This document shows, in pieces, positions 6,591-15,875 of a DNA stretch of 64,000 nucleotides. The notes below the pieces were generated by a model, which searched no databases, had not been told where the DNA came from, and was given only the letters and a program-made list of their open reading frames with translations. Positions within the stretch are counted from its first letter, which is position 1; every line of letters begins with the position of its first letter. This DNA is from Parapedobacter tibetensis (GTDB taxonomy: Bacteria; Bacteroidota; Bacteroidia; Sphingobacteriales; Sphingobacteriaceae), in NCBI RefSeq assembly GCF_024643205.1, contig NZ_JAMKQJ010000003.1:452691-516690 (forward strand), read 5' to 3'. The position numbers were made by a program, and so were the translations under genes.

Positions 6591-9437
6591 ATGGACATCT
6601 TACTATATAACGACTTCGAATACCATCAATTAAAAGACAAAGTCCAGAAGACGCTAAGCTTCTTGAAGGAAGGGGATTTCCGTGCAGCCGACGTAAAAAA
6701 AATGCCCAATCAGGGCTATTACCGGGCTAAGCTCGATGATACCAACCGCCTGCTTTTCACCATCGGCAGTTACCAGGGCCGGAAGTATGTGTTTGTGCTG
6801 GAAGTCATCCTCAACCACAACTACAGCCGTTGTCGATTCCTCAATGGTGTGAAGGTGGATGAGAACAGGCTACAGCCCGTTTACGCCGAACAAGAAACGG
6901 AGGGGCATGAGGTGGAAGTGAGTTACGTGAATACGAGCAAGAAAAAATTCCACATCCTCGATAAGCTTCTCTCGTTTGACGATGCGCAGGACACCATCAT
7001 CGACCTGCCCGCGCCGATCATCGTTATCGGCCCGGCGGGAAGTGGAAAGACCGCTCTTATGCTTGAAAAAATAAAGGCACTCTCCGGCAATATCCTGTAC
7101 GTTTCCCTATCGCCCTATCTGGTGGAGAATGCCCAAAACTTGTATGCCGCCTACGGCTACGATAATCCAAAGCAAACGGTGGAGTTCCTCTCGTTCAACG
7201 ATTTCCTCGACACCGTGGAGGTAGCCGAGGGGAAGGAGCTGACCTTTCGGGTGTTCAACGAGTGGGCCAGCCGCTACAAGCAAAGCTACAAGATCAAGGA
7301 CACGCATAAACTCTACGAGGAGTTTAAGGGCGTACTTACCGGCTCGGCCATTGACAAGGCCCACCTTAGTGCCGAGGATTACCTTGGGCTGGGCATTCGG
7401 CAGTCCATCTTCCAGCAACAAGATCGCCCCGCTGTACATGAACTGTTCATGAAATACCTCCACTGGCTGGAACAAGGGGGCTACTTCGACAGCAACATCC
7501 GCTCTTTTCACTTGCTGGAGCGGATATCGCCGCTGTACGACTACGTGGTGGTCGACGAGGTGCAGGACATTACCAACGTACAGCTTTATGCCATATTGAA
7601 ATCGCTCAACGAACCCGTGAATTTTTTGCTGTGCGGCGATTCCAACCAAATCGTACACCCTAACTTTTTTTCCTGGTCACAGGTAAAGACGCTGTTTTAC
7701 CACCAAGATCTATCGGCGCAAATCATCCGCGTGCTGGCCACCAACTACCGCAACACGCCGGAGGTGACGGCCATTGCCAACCGCCTGCTGCTAATCAAGA
7801 ATGCTCGCTTCGGCTCCATCGATAAGGAAAGCACCTACTTGGTACAGGCCAACTCGGCTTTCCAAGGCATCGTGGAGCTTTTGCCAAATACCCCGAAGGT
7901 GAGCGCCGATCTCAACAGCAAAACGAAGCAGTCGGCCAAATTTGCTGTACTGGTATTGCGTGAGGAAGACAAAGCTGCGGCGCGCAAGTTTTTCCAAACA
8001 CCCCTGCTCTTTTCCATCCATGAGGCTAAGGGCCTGGAATATGAAAACATCGTCCTGTTTAACATGATATCCGGCCACGACAAAACGTTCCATGAGATTA
8101 CCGATGGGGTAACTGCTGCCGATCTGCAAAGCGCAGCTATCCACTTCGCGCGCGCAAGGGACAAAACCAATCGCTCGTTGGATGAATTCAAGTTTTACAT
8201 CAATGCGCTCTATGTGGGGATGACCCGCGCCATCAAAAACCTGTTTCTCGTGGAGTCTAACAGTAAGCATGAACTGCTGAAACTCCTTGACCTCATCGAT
8301 GTAAGGCAGCAGACCTCGCTCAAAAACCAGGCTTCCTCCAAGTCGGAATGGCAGAAGGAGGCGCGCAAGCTGGAAATGCAGGGTAAGCAAGAACAGGCAG
8401 ACGCCATCCGCGAGCAGATCCTCCAAATCAAGCCCATCGAATGGGAGGTGATTACCCCTGAAACGTATGGCAAATTGCTGGAACAGGCACTGCACCCCGA
8501 CCATTTCAACAAGAAAGCCAAAGACCGGTTATTCCAGTATGCGGTTTACTACCGCTTGGCGGAACCGCTCCGGCAACTGTCGGCCCTGAAATACCGTCCC
8601 GCCGACCGATGGGAACAAGGGGAAAAAACACTCCTCAAGCGGCTTTTCCAACCTTATTTGGCCGACAACCTCAAGGCTGTCCAGCCCATATTCCAACGCT
8701 ATGGGGTCGACTTCCGTGATGAGTTTAACCTCACTCCGCTACTGATATCGGCGCGATTCAACGCCGCGAACATCATGGACCACCTGTTGAAGCAGGGTGC
8801 AAAGGTCGACACGACGGACAATGATGGCATCAACCCCCTGCGGTGGCTGCTGCGTAACCGGCGACAGGGTGAACATGGGCCGGTCGACCTCCTTGGGCGG
8901 CACTACGCTTCGCTCAAAACTGCCCCCTTGCGGATTCGTGTGGAAAAAAGGCTCGTCAAGCTGGAAAGCCACCAAGCGGAATACCTGATGCTCAACTTCA
9001 TGCTCGCCTCACTGAAAGAACAGTTGATTTTGGGCACCCAATACGGCCCCTGGAGGGCAAACAACCCCCGGCCGGCGTTCCAGGCGCAGGATTTCATCGA
9101 CTTCTACGAGGGGCTTGGCGAGCAGGTTGTTCCCGAATACCGTACCCAACGGCCATACATCAGCAGCATCCTGGCCAAAAACGAAATCGGCCGCGATGAC
9201 CCGCACGATAGACAACTATTTGTGCGGGCACAGCATGGCTACTACCTGCCCCATCCCAACATGGAACTGCCCGTGGGCAATGGCTGGAAGAACATTTATG
9301 ACCTCGTGGGTCTCGATGAAATCAAAAACATGGAGCATCGCTTCAACACCGGTTTCCTCAACGTCATCGAACGCTTCCGGAAGTATTGGGAAGAAAATCC
9401 GGATGCTCGGGTGAAGCACACCATACGGATAAAATGA
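6591..9437 (+). CDS. UvrD/Rep-type helicase with RelE-like N-terminus and ankyrin tail
   Basis: The product has 948 residues. Residues 1 to about 85 resemble a RelE/ParE-type toxin fold (short basic segments such as YYRAKLDDTNRLLFTIGSY and a FVLEVILNHNYSR strand). A superfamily-1 helicase core follows: Walker A GPAGSGKT near 147-154, Walker B VVVDEVQD near 319-326, a QxxR-type motif NYRNTPEVTAIANRLL, then FSIHEAKGLEYENIVLFN and ALYVGMTRA. The C-terminal part contains ankyrin-like sequence near 713-755 (LTPLLISARFNAANIMDHLL, GAKVDTTDNDGINPLRWLL). Helicase identity is firm. The fusion suggests a stress- or phage-responsive DNA repair or defence role, which is inferred. There is no clear transcriptional link to the dCas12f unit. 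Confidence 0.75.
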   Translation: MDILLYNDFEYHQLKDKVQKTLSFLKEGDFRAADVKKMPNQGYYRAKLDDTNRLLFTIGSYQGRKYVFVLEVILNHNYSRCRFLNGVKVDENRLQPVYAEQETEGHEVEVSYVNTSKKKFHILDKLLSFDDAQDTIIDLPAPIIVIGPAGSGKTALMLEKIKALSGNILYVSLSPYLVENAQNLYAAYGYDNPKQTVEFLSFNDFLDTVEVAEGKELTFRVFNEWASRYKQSYKIKDTHKLYEEFKGVLTGSAIDKAHLSAEDYLGLGIRQSIFQQQDRPAVHELFMKYLHWLEQGGYFDSNIRSFHLLERISPLYDYVVVDEVQDITNVQLYAILKSLNEPVNFLLCGDSNQIVHPNFFSWSQVKTLFYHQDLSAQIIRVLATNYRNTPEVTAIANRLLLIKNARFGSIDKESTYLVQANSAFQGIVELLPNTPKVSADLNSKTKQSAKFAVLVLREEDKAAARKFFQTPLLFSIHEAKGLEYENIVLFNMISGHDKTFHEITDGVTAADLQSAAIHFARARDKTNRSLDEFKFYINALYVGMTRAIKNLFLVESNSKHELLKLLDLIDVRQQTSLKNQASSKSEWQKEARKLEMQGKQEQADAIREQILQIKPIEWEVITPETYGKLLEQALHPDHFNKKAKDRLFQYAVYYRLAEPLRQLSALKYRPADRWEQGEKTLLKRLFQPYLADNLKAVQPIFQRYGVDFRDEFNLTPLLISARFNAANIMDHLLKQGAKVDTTDNDGINPLRWLLRNRRQGEHGPVDLLGRHYASLKTAPLRIRVEKRLVKLESHQAEYLMLNFMLASLKEQLILGTQYGPWRANNPRPAFQAQDFIDFYEGLGEQVVPEYRTQRPYISSILAKNEIGRDDPHDRQLFVRAQHGYYLPHPNMELPVGNGWKNIYDLVGLDEIKNMEHRFNTGFLNVIERFRKYWEENPDARVKHTIRIK

Positions 9438-9610
9438 GCTTGCTTACTGCCTTTGTAGTTTGGTACAGCACTGGTGCCCAAAAAACAATATATTTCCTCT
9501 ATAAAAGCTGTTTCTCAGCGGCAGAGGAGAGATCGATAAACTGCAAAGCATTCACGAGAGCCACTGAAGACAAACAACGAGTAATTTGCTTTTTTATACA
9601 ACCAATTATG

Positions 9611-9641
9611 TTTGCAAAAAAGGCAAATTTATCTAAGTTTG
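9611..9641 (+). promoter_or_regulatory. Consensus Bacteroidota promoter
   Basis: TTTG at 9611-9614 and TAAGTTTG at 9634-9641 are separated by exactly 19 bp, a perfect match to TTTG-N19-TAnnTTTG. The serine hydrolase ATG follows 5 bp later, so the mRNA is probably leaderless or nearly so. Confidence 0.8.
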
Positions 9642-9646
9642 CCCAT

Positions 9647-10807
9647 ATGAAGAGACTCCCCTTGCTATACCAAGCAACACTGAGTACGGTGGCGTTGCTG
9701 CTGACAGCTGCTGGCGTCAATGCGCAACCTTCCACTCGCACGGAAGCGGAAATCGCCGCCATCATGGCCAAGTACCACGCCATAGGCGCATCAGTGATGG
9801 TGGTGAAAGACAACCATATCGCTTACAGCAAGTCGTTCGGATTGAAGGACACGACAACGCGCGAGCCGCTTAAGCCTACCGACCTATTCCGCATCGCCTC
9901 TATCTCCAAGTCGTTTACGGTGACGGGCATCATGCAGCTCGTGGAGGTGGGTAAGCTCTCTCTGGATGATGATGTGGGTGAGCTGATTGGCTTCCGGATC
10001 CGCAACCCGAATTTTCCCAACTCGGTGATCACCTTGCGCATGGTACTGTCGCATCGCTCCAGCATCAGCGACAAAAACGGCTACTTCACGCTCGATGCAT
10101 TCAATCCGGACAAGAACCCGGATTGGGAAAAGGCCTATAATGATTACGCGCCCGATGCCGGCTACCAGTATTGCAACCTCAATTTCAACCTCGCCGGAGC
10201 AATACTGGAGAAATATGCGGGCGAACGCTTCGACCATCATATCCGTACCCGCATCCTGCAACCACTGGGATTGTACGGCGGATACAATGTGGATGATTTG
10301 GATAGCTCCCGGTTTGCCACCTTATACGCGTACAGCGGCAACACCAAACAGTTTACTGCCTCCCCGGCGGCTTACCAATCGCGCGCCGATGGCCTCAAGG
10401 ATTATCAGATGGGATACAGTACACCCATATTTTCTCCCACGGGAGGGATGAAAATGTCGGCGGAAGATCTGGCAAAATACATGATCATGCATATGAATTA
10501 TGGCGAAGCCAACGGCGTGCGTATCATGTCCGAAGCGAACAGCCGCGAGATGCAGCGCGTGCGGAGCGCGGAATCGGGCTATGGCATGGCGTTGCGCACG
10601 GTAGACAATCTGATACCCGGGAAAAAGCTTATTGGCCATGAAGGGATTGCCTATGGCCTGTACAGCGCGATGTTTTTTCAACCCGAGGAACGGTTTGGTA
10701 TCGTGGTGATCACGAATGGCTGCAATACGGGTTTTTCGAATGGCGATGTTATCAACGACTTCCTCCATGCAATGTATAACAGTATTTATCAAAACATCGT
10801 GCAGTAA
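9647..10807 (+). CDS. Secreted serine hydrolase (class C beta-lactamase family)
   Basis: The product has 386 residues from the ATG just after the promoter; longer in-frame starts would precede it. A signal peptide is visible (MKRLPLLYQATLSTVALLLT, cleavage near VNAQP). The Ser-x-x-Lys catalytic motif is in FRIASISKSFT, the Tyr-x-Asn motif in YQYCNLNFNLAG, and a late GHEGIAYGLYS segment stands where the KTG box lies. This is the beta-lactamase/D-alanyl-carboxypeptidase-like family, often acting on peptides or esters in the periplasm. The substrate cannot be told from sequence. It is not obviously a resistance enzyme. Confidence 0.85.
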   Translation: MKRLPLLYQATLSTVALLLTAAGVNAQPSTRTEAEIAAIMAKYHAIGASVMVVKDNHIAYSKSFGLKDTTTREPLKPTDLFRIASISKSFTVTGIMQLVEVGKLSLDDDVGELIGFRIRNPNFPNSVITLRMVLSHRSSISDKNGYFTLDAFNPDKNPDWEKAYNDYAPDAGYQYCNLNFNLAGAILEKYAGERFDHHIRTRILQPLGLYGGYNVDDLDSSRFATLYAYSGNTKQFTASPAAYQSRADGLKDYQMGYSTPIFSPTGGMKMSAEDLAKYMIMHMNYGEANGVRIMSEANSREMQRVRSAESGYGMALRTVDNLIPGKKLIGHEGIAYGLYSAMFFQPEERFGIVVITNGCNTGFSNGDVINDFLHAMYNSIYQNIVQ

Positions 10808-10818
10808 GATTTTATGTG

Positions 10819-10826
10819 TAACTTTG
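10819..10826 (+). promoter_or_regulatory. -7 box of ispH
   Basis: TAACTTTG matches TAnnTTTG and ends 7 bp before the ispH ATG; no clear -33 TTTG is present. Confidence 0.55.
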
Positions 10827-10833
10827 TCTTACT

Positions 10834-11682
10834 ATGGGTTATGCGTTGAAGGTAACGATTGACAAGGATTCCGGATTCTGCTTCGGGGTGGTCTATGCCA
10901 TAGACATGGCGGAGGAAATACTTGAACAGGACGGCTACTTGTATTGCCTAGGTGACATTGTGCACAACGATGAGGAAGTGGCCCGGCTCAAGGCCAAAGG
11001 GCTTCGCATCATCAGCCACGATAAGCTTCCGGAACTCCAAAACGAAAAGGTGCTCATCCGGGCCCATGGCGAGGCCCCTGAAACCTACCGCATCGCACTC
11101 GAAAATAACATCACACTCATCGATGCCTCGTGTCCGGTGGTGCTCAAGTTGCAAAATCGGGTGAAGACCTCTCACGACCAGCAGGAAAAAATCCTCATCT
11201 ATGGCAAACATGGCCATGCGGAGGTCATCGGGCTACAGGGGCAGACAAACGGCGAAGCCATCGTATTCCAAGACATTGCCGAACTAGCGGATGTAGAACT
11301 GCCCGATAGTTTTACCTTATATAGCCAGACCACCAAAAGTACTGATAACTTTTACGCCATCAAGTCGGAACTGCTCAACAGGGGGTATGATGTGAAAGCC
11401 AATGATACAATATGCCGCCAGGTTTCCAACCGCTATGAAGAGCTGGGCGATTTCGCTAGCAAGCATGACAAGGTGGTGTTTGTATCCGGCAAAAAATCAT
11501 CAAACGGGCGTGTACTGTATGACGTATGCCTCAAAAGCAACCCTAATAGCTATTTTGTCTCGGACGCTTCCGAACTGAATCCCGAACATTTCAATCCCGG
11601 GGATACCGTGGGTATATGTGGGGCCACTTCTACGCCCATGTGGTTAATGGAGCAGGTGAAAGTTGCGTTGGAAAGCTATTAG
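10834..11682 (+). CDS. ispH: 4-hydroxy-3-methylbut-2-enyl diphosphate reductase
   Basis: The product has 282 residues. It catalyses the last step of the non-mevalonate isoprenoid pathway, making IPP and DMAPP with an iron-sulfur cluster. Three conserved cysteines are seen, in GFCFGVVYAID, DASCPVV and DTICRQVSNRYEEL. The KKSSNGRVLYDVC segment and CGATSTPMW near the end are also typical. The same pathway is represented by dxs at 28.4-30.3 kb. It has its own promoter and is not in an operon with the hydrolase upstream. Confidence 0.93.
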   Translation: MGYALKVTIDKDSGFCFGVVYAIDMAEEILEQDGYLYCLGDIVHNDEEVARLKAKGLRIISHDKLPELQNEKVLIRAHGEAPETYRIALENNITLIDASCPVVLKLQNRVKTSHDQQEKILIYGKHGHAEVIGLQGQTNGEAIVFQDIAELADVELPDSFTLYSQTTKSTDNFYAIKSELLNRGYDVKANDTICRQVSNRYEELGDFASKHDKVVFVSGKKSSNGRVLYDVCLKSNPNSYFVSDASELNPEHFNPGDTVGICGATSTPMWLMEQVKVALESY

Positions 11683-11790
11683 CACAATTGGACGCGGAGT
11701 AAATCTGCAATATCTGTGTCATCAGCGGTCAATCACGTCATCTAAACATCAAATTATTACCACGTTATCATGCATGCTTTCTCAAATCCG

Positions 11791-11798
11791 TAACTTTG
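11791..11798 (+). promoter_or_regulatory. -7 box of hemH
   Basis: TAACTTTG matches TAnnTTTG and lies 6 bp before the hemH ATG at 11805. The short distance suggests a leaderless transcript. Confidence 0.55.
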
Positions 11799-11804
11799 CA
11801 CGGT

Positions 11805-12875
11805 ATGAGTAAACCGAAAAAGGGAGTGTTGCTAGTCAACCTTGGTACGCCAGACAGCCCGTCAGTACCGGACGTGAGGCGTTATCTCACAGAGTTTTTG
11901 CTGGATGGCCGGGTCATCGACATCCCAGCTTGGCGGCGCACGATGTTAGTAAGGGGTATTATTGTGCCGTTCCGCGCACCCAAATCAGCCAAGCTATACC
12001 AAGCAATCTGGGGTGAAAAAACGGGGTCGCCTTTGTTGCATTATAGCCGCCTCCAGCAGCGGATGTTGCAAGAGCAATTGGGCGACGAATACCATGTGGA
12101 GCTGGCCATGCGCTACCAAAATCCGTCCATCGAATCCGCTTTGGCCAACTTCAAGCAAATGATGGTCGATCGGATCCGAATTATCCCGCTGTTTCCGCAA
12201 TATGCCTCGGCAAGCACGGGATCTGTCATTGATAAGGTGATGGAGCTCATCCGTACCTGGCATACGTTCCCTGAACTAGCTATCGTCAATGATTTCTATG
12301 AAAACGAATTGATGGTGGAGGTCTTTGCCGAGCATGCCCAAAAGCACCGCCCCGAAGACTATGATCACTTCCTGTTTAGCTACCATGGCTTGCCCGTAAG
12401 GCAATTACGCCATATTGACAACACAGGAACACATGACTGCGATGAAGCGGGATGCCGCGAACGGATAACAGAAAAAAACAAATGGTGCTATTTGGCACAA
12501 TGCTATGCCACCACACGCCTGATTACCACACGCCTTGGCATAAAATCAGAAGACCATACGGTGTGTTTTCAATCCCGCCTTGGCAAAACCCCGTGGGTGC
12601 AACCTTATACCACCGATGTACTTAAGGACGTAGCCCAGAAAGGCAAAAAGCGATTGCTCGTCTTTTGCCCAGCTTTTGTGTCGGACTGCCTGGAGACCAT
12701 TTACGAGGTTGGCACAGAATATGCAGATGAATTTAAGGCATTGGGAGGAGAGAAGGTGCAACTGGTGGAAAGCCTCAACACCCATCCCAAATGGATAATG
12801 GCATTACAGCAATTAGCCACAGCTGGAGATTACCTTCCCTACCGACAACACAGCGAACTAGGACAGACAATTTAG
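11805..12875 (+). CDS. hemH: Ferrochelatase
   Basis: The product has 356 residues. It inserts ferrous iron into protoporphyrin IX, the last step of haem synthesis. Family signatures include GVLLVNLGTPDSP at the N-terminus, the metal-site His in FSYHGLPVRQL and the Glu in CPAFVSDCLETIYE. The ATG at 11805 is chosen because it follows the TAACTTTG box; an in-frame TTG three codons upstream is unlikely. It is followed after 1 bp by a metallophosphoesterase gene, so the two are probably co-transcribed. Confidence 0.93.
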   Translation: MSKPKKGVLLVNLGTPDSPSVPDVRRYLTEFLLDGRVIDIPAWRRTMLVRGIIVPFRAPKSAKLYQAIWGEKTGSPLLHYSRLQQRMLQEQLGDEYHVELAMRYQNPSIESALANFKQMMVDRIRIIPLFPQYASASTGSVIDKVMELIRTWHTFPELAIVNDFYENELMVEVFAEHAQKHRPEDYDHFLFSYHGLPVRQLRHIDNTGTHDCDEAGCRERITEKNKWCYLAQCYATTRLITTRLGIKSEDHTVCFQSRLGKTPWVQPYTTDVLKDVAQKGKKRLLVFCPAFVSDCLETIYEVGTEYADEFKALGGEKVQLVESLNTHPKWIMALQQLATAGDYLPYRQHSELGQTI

Positions 12876-12876
12876 A

Positions 12877-14139
12877 ATGGTCATTTTCAATACAATAATC
12901 TTGCTTTTGTTAGATTTTTACATCTACAAGGCATTGCGAGCAACCTCGATGAAATGGGTTGCCTCTCCGCTATTCCCTAAAGTATGGTGGGGGTATAGCA
13001 TATTGCTCGTTTTGGGGATTTTCATCAGTGTTTATTTCAGTACACCGTTAATTTTTCGCTCCATCATCTTGGTAATCTTTTTCATCACATTCTGTACCAA
13101 GTTTATTTTTATACTGGTATTGCTTGCCGATGACATCCGGCGCGGAGGACTCTGGTTGAAGCGCCTGTTTGTTCCGCAGAAAAAGCGGCATGAAGAAGCA
13201 ACCACAATGCTGCCCGAGCAACCGGTAAATGGGATTTCAAGGTCTGATTTTTTGACCAAAGCAGGAATCCTTGTTGCCTCTGCACCTTTGGCGCCGATGG
13301 CTTGGGGTGTGATATCTGGCGCATATGATTACCAGATACGCCGGCAGAAGCTTTATTTGCCGAATCTTCCTCAGGAGTTCCATGGGATGAAAATCGGGCA
13401 ATTATCAGACATCCACTCGGGAAGCTTCTATAACAAAAAAGCCGTGATAGGTGGCGTGGAAATGCTGTTGGCCGAAAAACCGGAGGCTATTTTTTTCACG
13501 GGTGATTTGGTAAATAATCTTGCCAATGAAATGCGGGATTATCAAGATATCTTTGCCAAAGTGCAAGCCCCGCTTGGTGTTTATTCCATCTTAGGCAACC
13601 ACGACTATGGCGATTACCATTACGGTCCTGGATCCTCTGCCGAAAAGACTCGAAATTTGCAGCGCGTAAAGGATACCCACAAGGTAATGGGCTGGGACCT
13701 CTTGCTCAATGAAAACCGGAAACTCAAGGTGGGCAATGATGAAATCGGCATCATTGGCGTAGAAAACTGGGGCACAGGCCGTTTTCCCAGACATGGACGG
13801 TTGCAACAAGCGCTCGAAGGCACGGATGACGTGCCCGTGAAGCTGCTCCTGTCACACGACCCTTCGCATTGGCGTGCCGAGGTGTTGTCTCGGCCCGATG
13901 TGGATGTGATGTTCAGTGGTCATACCCACGGTATGCAATTCGGCGTACGCACCAAGTATTTCAAGTGGAGCCCCGTGCAATATATTTATAAGGAATGGGC
14001 CGGACTATACCAGCAAGAGCACCAACAGCTTTATGTGAATACCGGGTTTGGATTCTTAGGCTACCCGGGAAGGGTGGGTATCTTACCTGAGATTACGGTA
14101 TTTGAATTGATAAGAGGAGAGAAGCCGAAACGGGGATAG
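12877..14139 (+). CDS. Membrane-anchored metallophosphoesterase
   Basis: The product has 420 residues. Three hydrophobic segments lie in the first 90 residues (for example IIILVIFFITFCTKFIFILV-type stretches), then a second hydrophobic anchor near 130. A calcineurin-like catalytic domain follows with all metal motifs: LSDIHSG, FTGDLVNN, LGNHDYGD, LLSHDP and SGHTHGMQ. Proteins of this layout (YkuE/YaeI-like) act on phospholipid headgroups or nucleotides at the membrane; the substrate here is unknown. It starts 1 bp after hemH. Confidence 0.85.
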   Translation: MVIFNTIILLLLDFYIYKALRATSMKWVASPLFPKVWWGYSILLVLGIFISVYFSTPLIFRSIILVIFFITFCTKFIFILVLLADDIRRGGLWLKRLFVPQKKRHEEATTMLPEQPVNGISRSDFLTKAGILVASAPLAPMAWGVISGAYDYQIRRQKLYLPNLPQEFHGMKIGQLSDIHSGSFYNKKAVIGGVEMLLAEKPEAIFFTGDLVNNLANEMRDYQDIFAKVQAPLGVYSILGNHDYGDYHYGPGSSAEKTRNLQRVKDTHKVMGWDLLLNENRKLKVGNDEIGIIGVENWGTGRFPRHGRLQQALEGTDDVPVKLLLSHDPSHWRAEVLSRPDVDVMFSGHTHGMQFGVRTKYFKWSPVQYIYKEWAGLYQQEHQQLYVNTGFGFLGYPGRVGILPEITVFELIRGEKPKRG

Positions 14140-14177
14140 CATGTAACACGGTTATTCGCTCCTATTCCAATATATTT

Positions 14178-14408
14178 TCAGGTTGTGTGTCGCTCTCCCG
14201 CCACGAACTGCTTCTTATCTGCCAGCAGAATATCGGGTTTCCCATCGCCATCTACGTCGCCGATGGCGATACCATAACCGATGGATACTTGGTCATCGAT
14301 GACTTGGTGTTCAAACCAAGGTTCCTCCTGCTGAAAGGAAAACAGGTGTAATAACGGTAGCAGATAATGGTACATGGTGGTTTCTTGGATTTTATAGATG
14401 AGCAACAA
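14178..14408 (-). pseudogene. Remnant of a VCBS/FG-GAP repeat protein
   Basis: The 76-residue frame begins with a short hydrophobic segment (YHYLLPLLHLFSF) and then carries one clear calcium-binding FG-GAP/VCBS repeat (GYGIAIGDVDGDGKPDILLA). It stops at once after DKKQFVAGERHTT. Full-length family members have several repeats and hundreds of residues, so this is a truncated leftover. The rest of the 14140-14593 gap shows nothing further. Confidence 0.5.
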
Positions 14409-14593
14409 TCATGGGCGGTGTCTTGTTTACTTGAAGTATAAAATCGCAGGGAACCATTCGCTTACCAAATACTGTTCAAGTGGTTATACCAAGCATGGCG
14501 GCTAATACGACTGAAATAATCTTAGGAAAATGTATTTGTGTGATTAGTTGATTCATCTTCTTAATTGGTTAAACACGTATTAATTTATCAATA

Positions 14594-15517
14594 TTACTTC
14601 CAATGGTTTATCTCCAAGTATTTTTCCCACACGAACCGATTCAGGTCGGTTTGGGAATAGGGCGGGCAAGCTCCGGACTGTGTGGTCACGTAGGCGCTTA
14701 ATGTGGTGGCAAATTCCAGCATGTTTTCGCGGGTTTGGCCACGGAGCTTTTGAGCCAGAAATGCCGCCAGAAAGGAATCTCCACTCCCCACGGTATCTTT
14801 AACTTGTACGGGCACCGCAGGATAGTCATGGCGTGATAGTGGCGTATAGAACGACGCTCCTTGCGCCCCTTTGGTCACGATGATCTCCTGCAATCCATAG
14901 TGGTCTTGCAACATCCCAATTCCTGTATACTCATTGCCCGACCGGTTACCCAGCCAGCTCGACACCTCTGCCAGCTCATGAATGTTTAGCTTGACTGCAT
15001 CAGCCTTTTTCAGAAGTGTATCGATGGTGTCTGGCGTATAATACGGCGCTCTCAGGTTGATGTCAAATAATCGGTACTTTGCCTTATCCAAAAGTTTCAA
15101 CAACGTATTTCTACTGGTCTCGTTTCGAGCCACCAAGCTGCCATATACCAGCACGTCTGACTCCAGCAATAATGCGGAAAAGGAATCTTCGTATTTGATG
15201 AAATCCCAAGCCACGGGAGCCACGATATCATAGTTCACTTCATTGTCGTCACCAATGTTGGCTATTACTTTGCTTGTTTGGTGTTCGTGGTCAATCTGTA
15301 CAAATGCGATGGGTATACCAATGTGATCCAAAAACGAAATGAGTTTTTCTCCCTCTTTGTCATTACCCATTCGGCTGATGACGGTACTGTGAATCCCCAG
15401 CCGATTGAGGTGATAGGCAACATTCATGGGAGCCCCGCCCGGTTTTTTGCCCGTCGGGAGGATATCCCAAAGTACCTCGCCAAAGCAAATGACTTTTTTG
15501 TTTTTGCCGTTTATCAT
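14594..15517 (-). CDS. PfkB-family sugar kinase (fructokinase-like)
   Basis: The product has 307 residues. The N-terminal substrate-side signature is seen in CFGEVLWDILPTGKKPGGAP and NVAYHLNRLG. The C-terminal ATP/catalytic signature is VKDTVGSGDSFLAAFLA with the catalytic Asp. Members phosphorylate fructose or related sugars in the cytoplasm. It stands alone, reading away from the esterase gene, with about 360 bp of intergenic sequence upstream. Confidence 0.85.
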   Translation of the reverse strand: MINGKNKKVICFGEVLWDILPTGKKPGGAPMNVAYHLNRLGIHSTVISRMGNDKEGEKLISFLDHIGIPIAFVQIDHEHQTSKVIANIGDDNEVNYDIVAPVAWDFIKYEDSFSALLLESDVLVYGSLVARNETSRNTLLKLLDKAKYRLFDINLRAPYYTPDTIDTLLKKADAVKLNIHELAEVSSWLGNRSGNEYTGIGMLQDHYGLQEIIVTKGAQGASFYTPLSRHDYPAVPVQVKDTVGSGDSFLAAFLAQKLRGQTRENMLEFATTLSAYVTTQSGACPPYSQTDLNRFVWEKYLEINHWK

Positions 15518-15875
15518 GTTTTAGTTTTATAGTTAAAAATGTCAATTGGCCCTCATTCGCCAACCGCTAGCGGCCGACTCAATGCATTATGCTCTCTCCG
15601 ATTTGTTTCAACGATTTCCCTTTAGTTACTGGCATTATCTCCCCCTTGCCCATCCGCTCGCTGAACATGGGAAAGAAAAATATAATGGAAACAAATATAA
15701 ACGGTTTAAGGCTCCATTCGATTTAGAATTTTTGCAAAACATTGCGAGTATTTTGAATAAATGACGGTATAATTATAGAAGATGCCCGAATATTTTTGTT
15801 GGAAGGGAATTAAATGCTACTTTTATAATTGTTAATCATGTAATCTTTGAAAAGTAGATTGACCTAGTACTATTT
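15518..15875. other. Divergent intergenic region, kinase/esterase
   Basis: This 358-bp gap lies between two divergent genes and should hold both promoters. It is A/T-rich towards the right. I see no clean TTTG-N19-TAnnTTTG on either strand, no stable RNA and no convincing open frame. Confidence 0.4.

Noticed and set aside
9647..10807. Antibiotic-resistance beta-lactamase
   Set aside because: The serine hydrolase has the SxxK and YxN motifs but belongs to the broad class C-like family; nothing shows action on beta-lactams.
15546..15764. 72-codon ORF in the kinase/esterase gap
   Set aside because: It has no ribosome-binding site and no family, and it lies in a promoter region.
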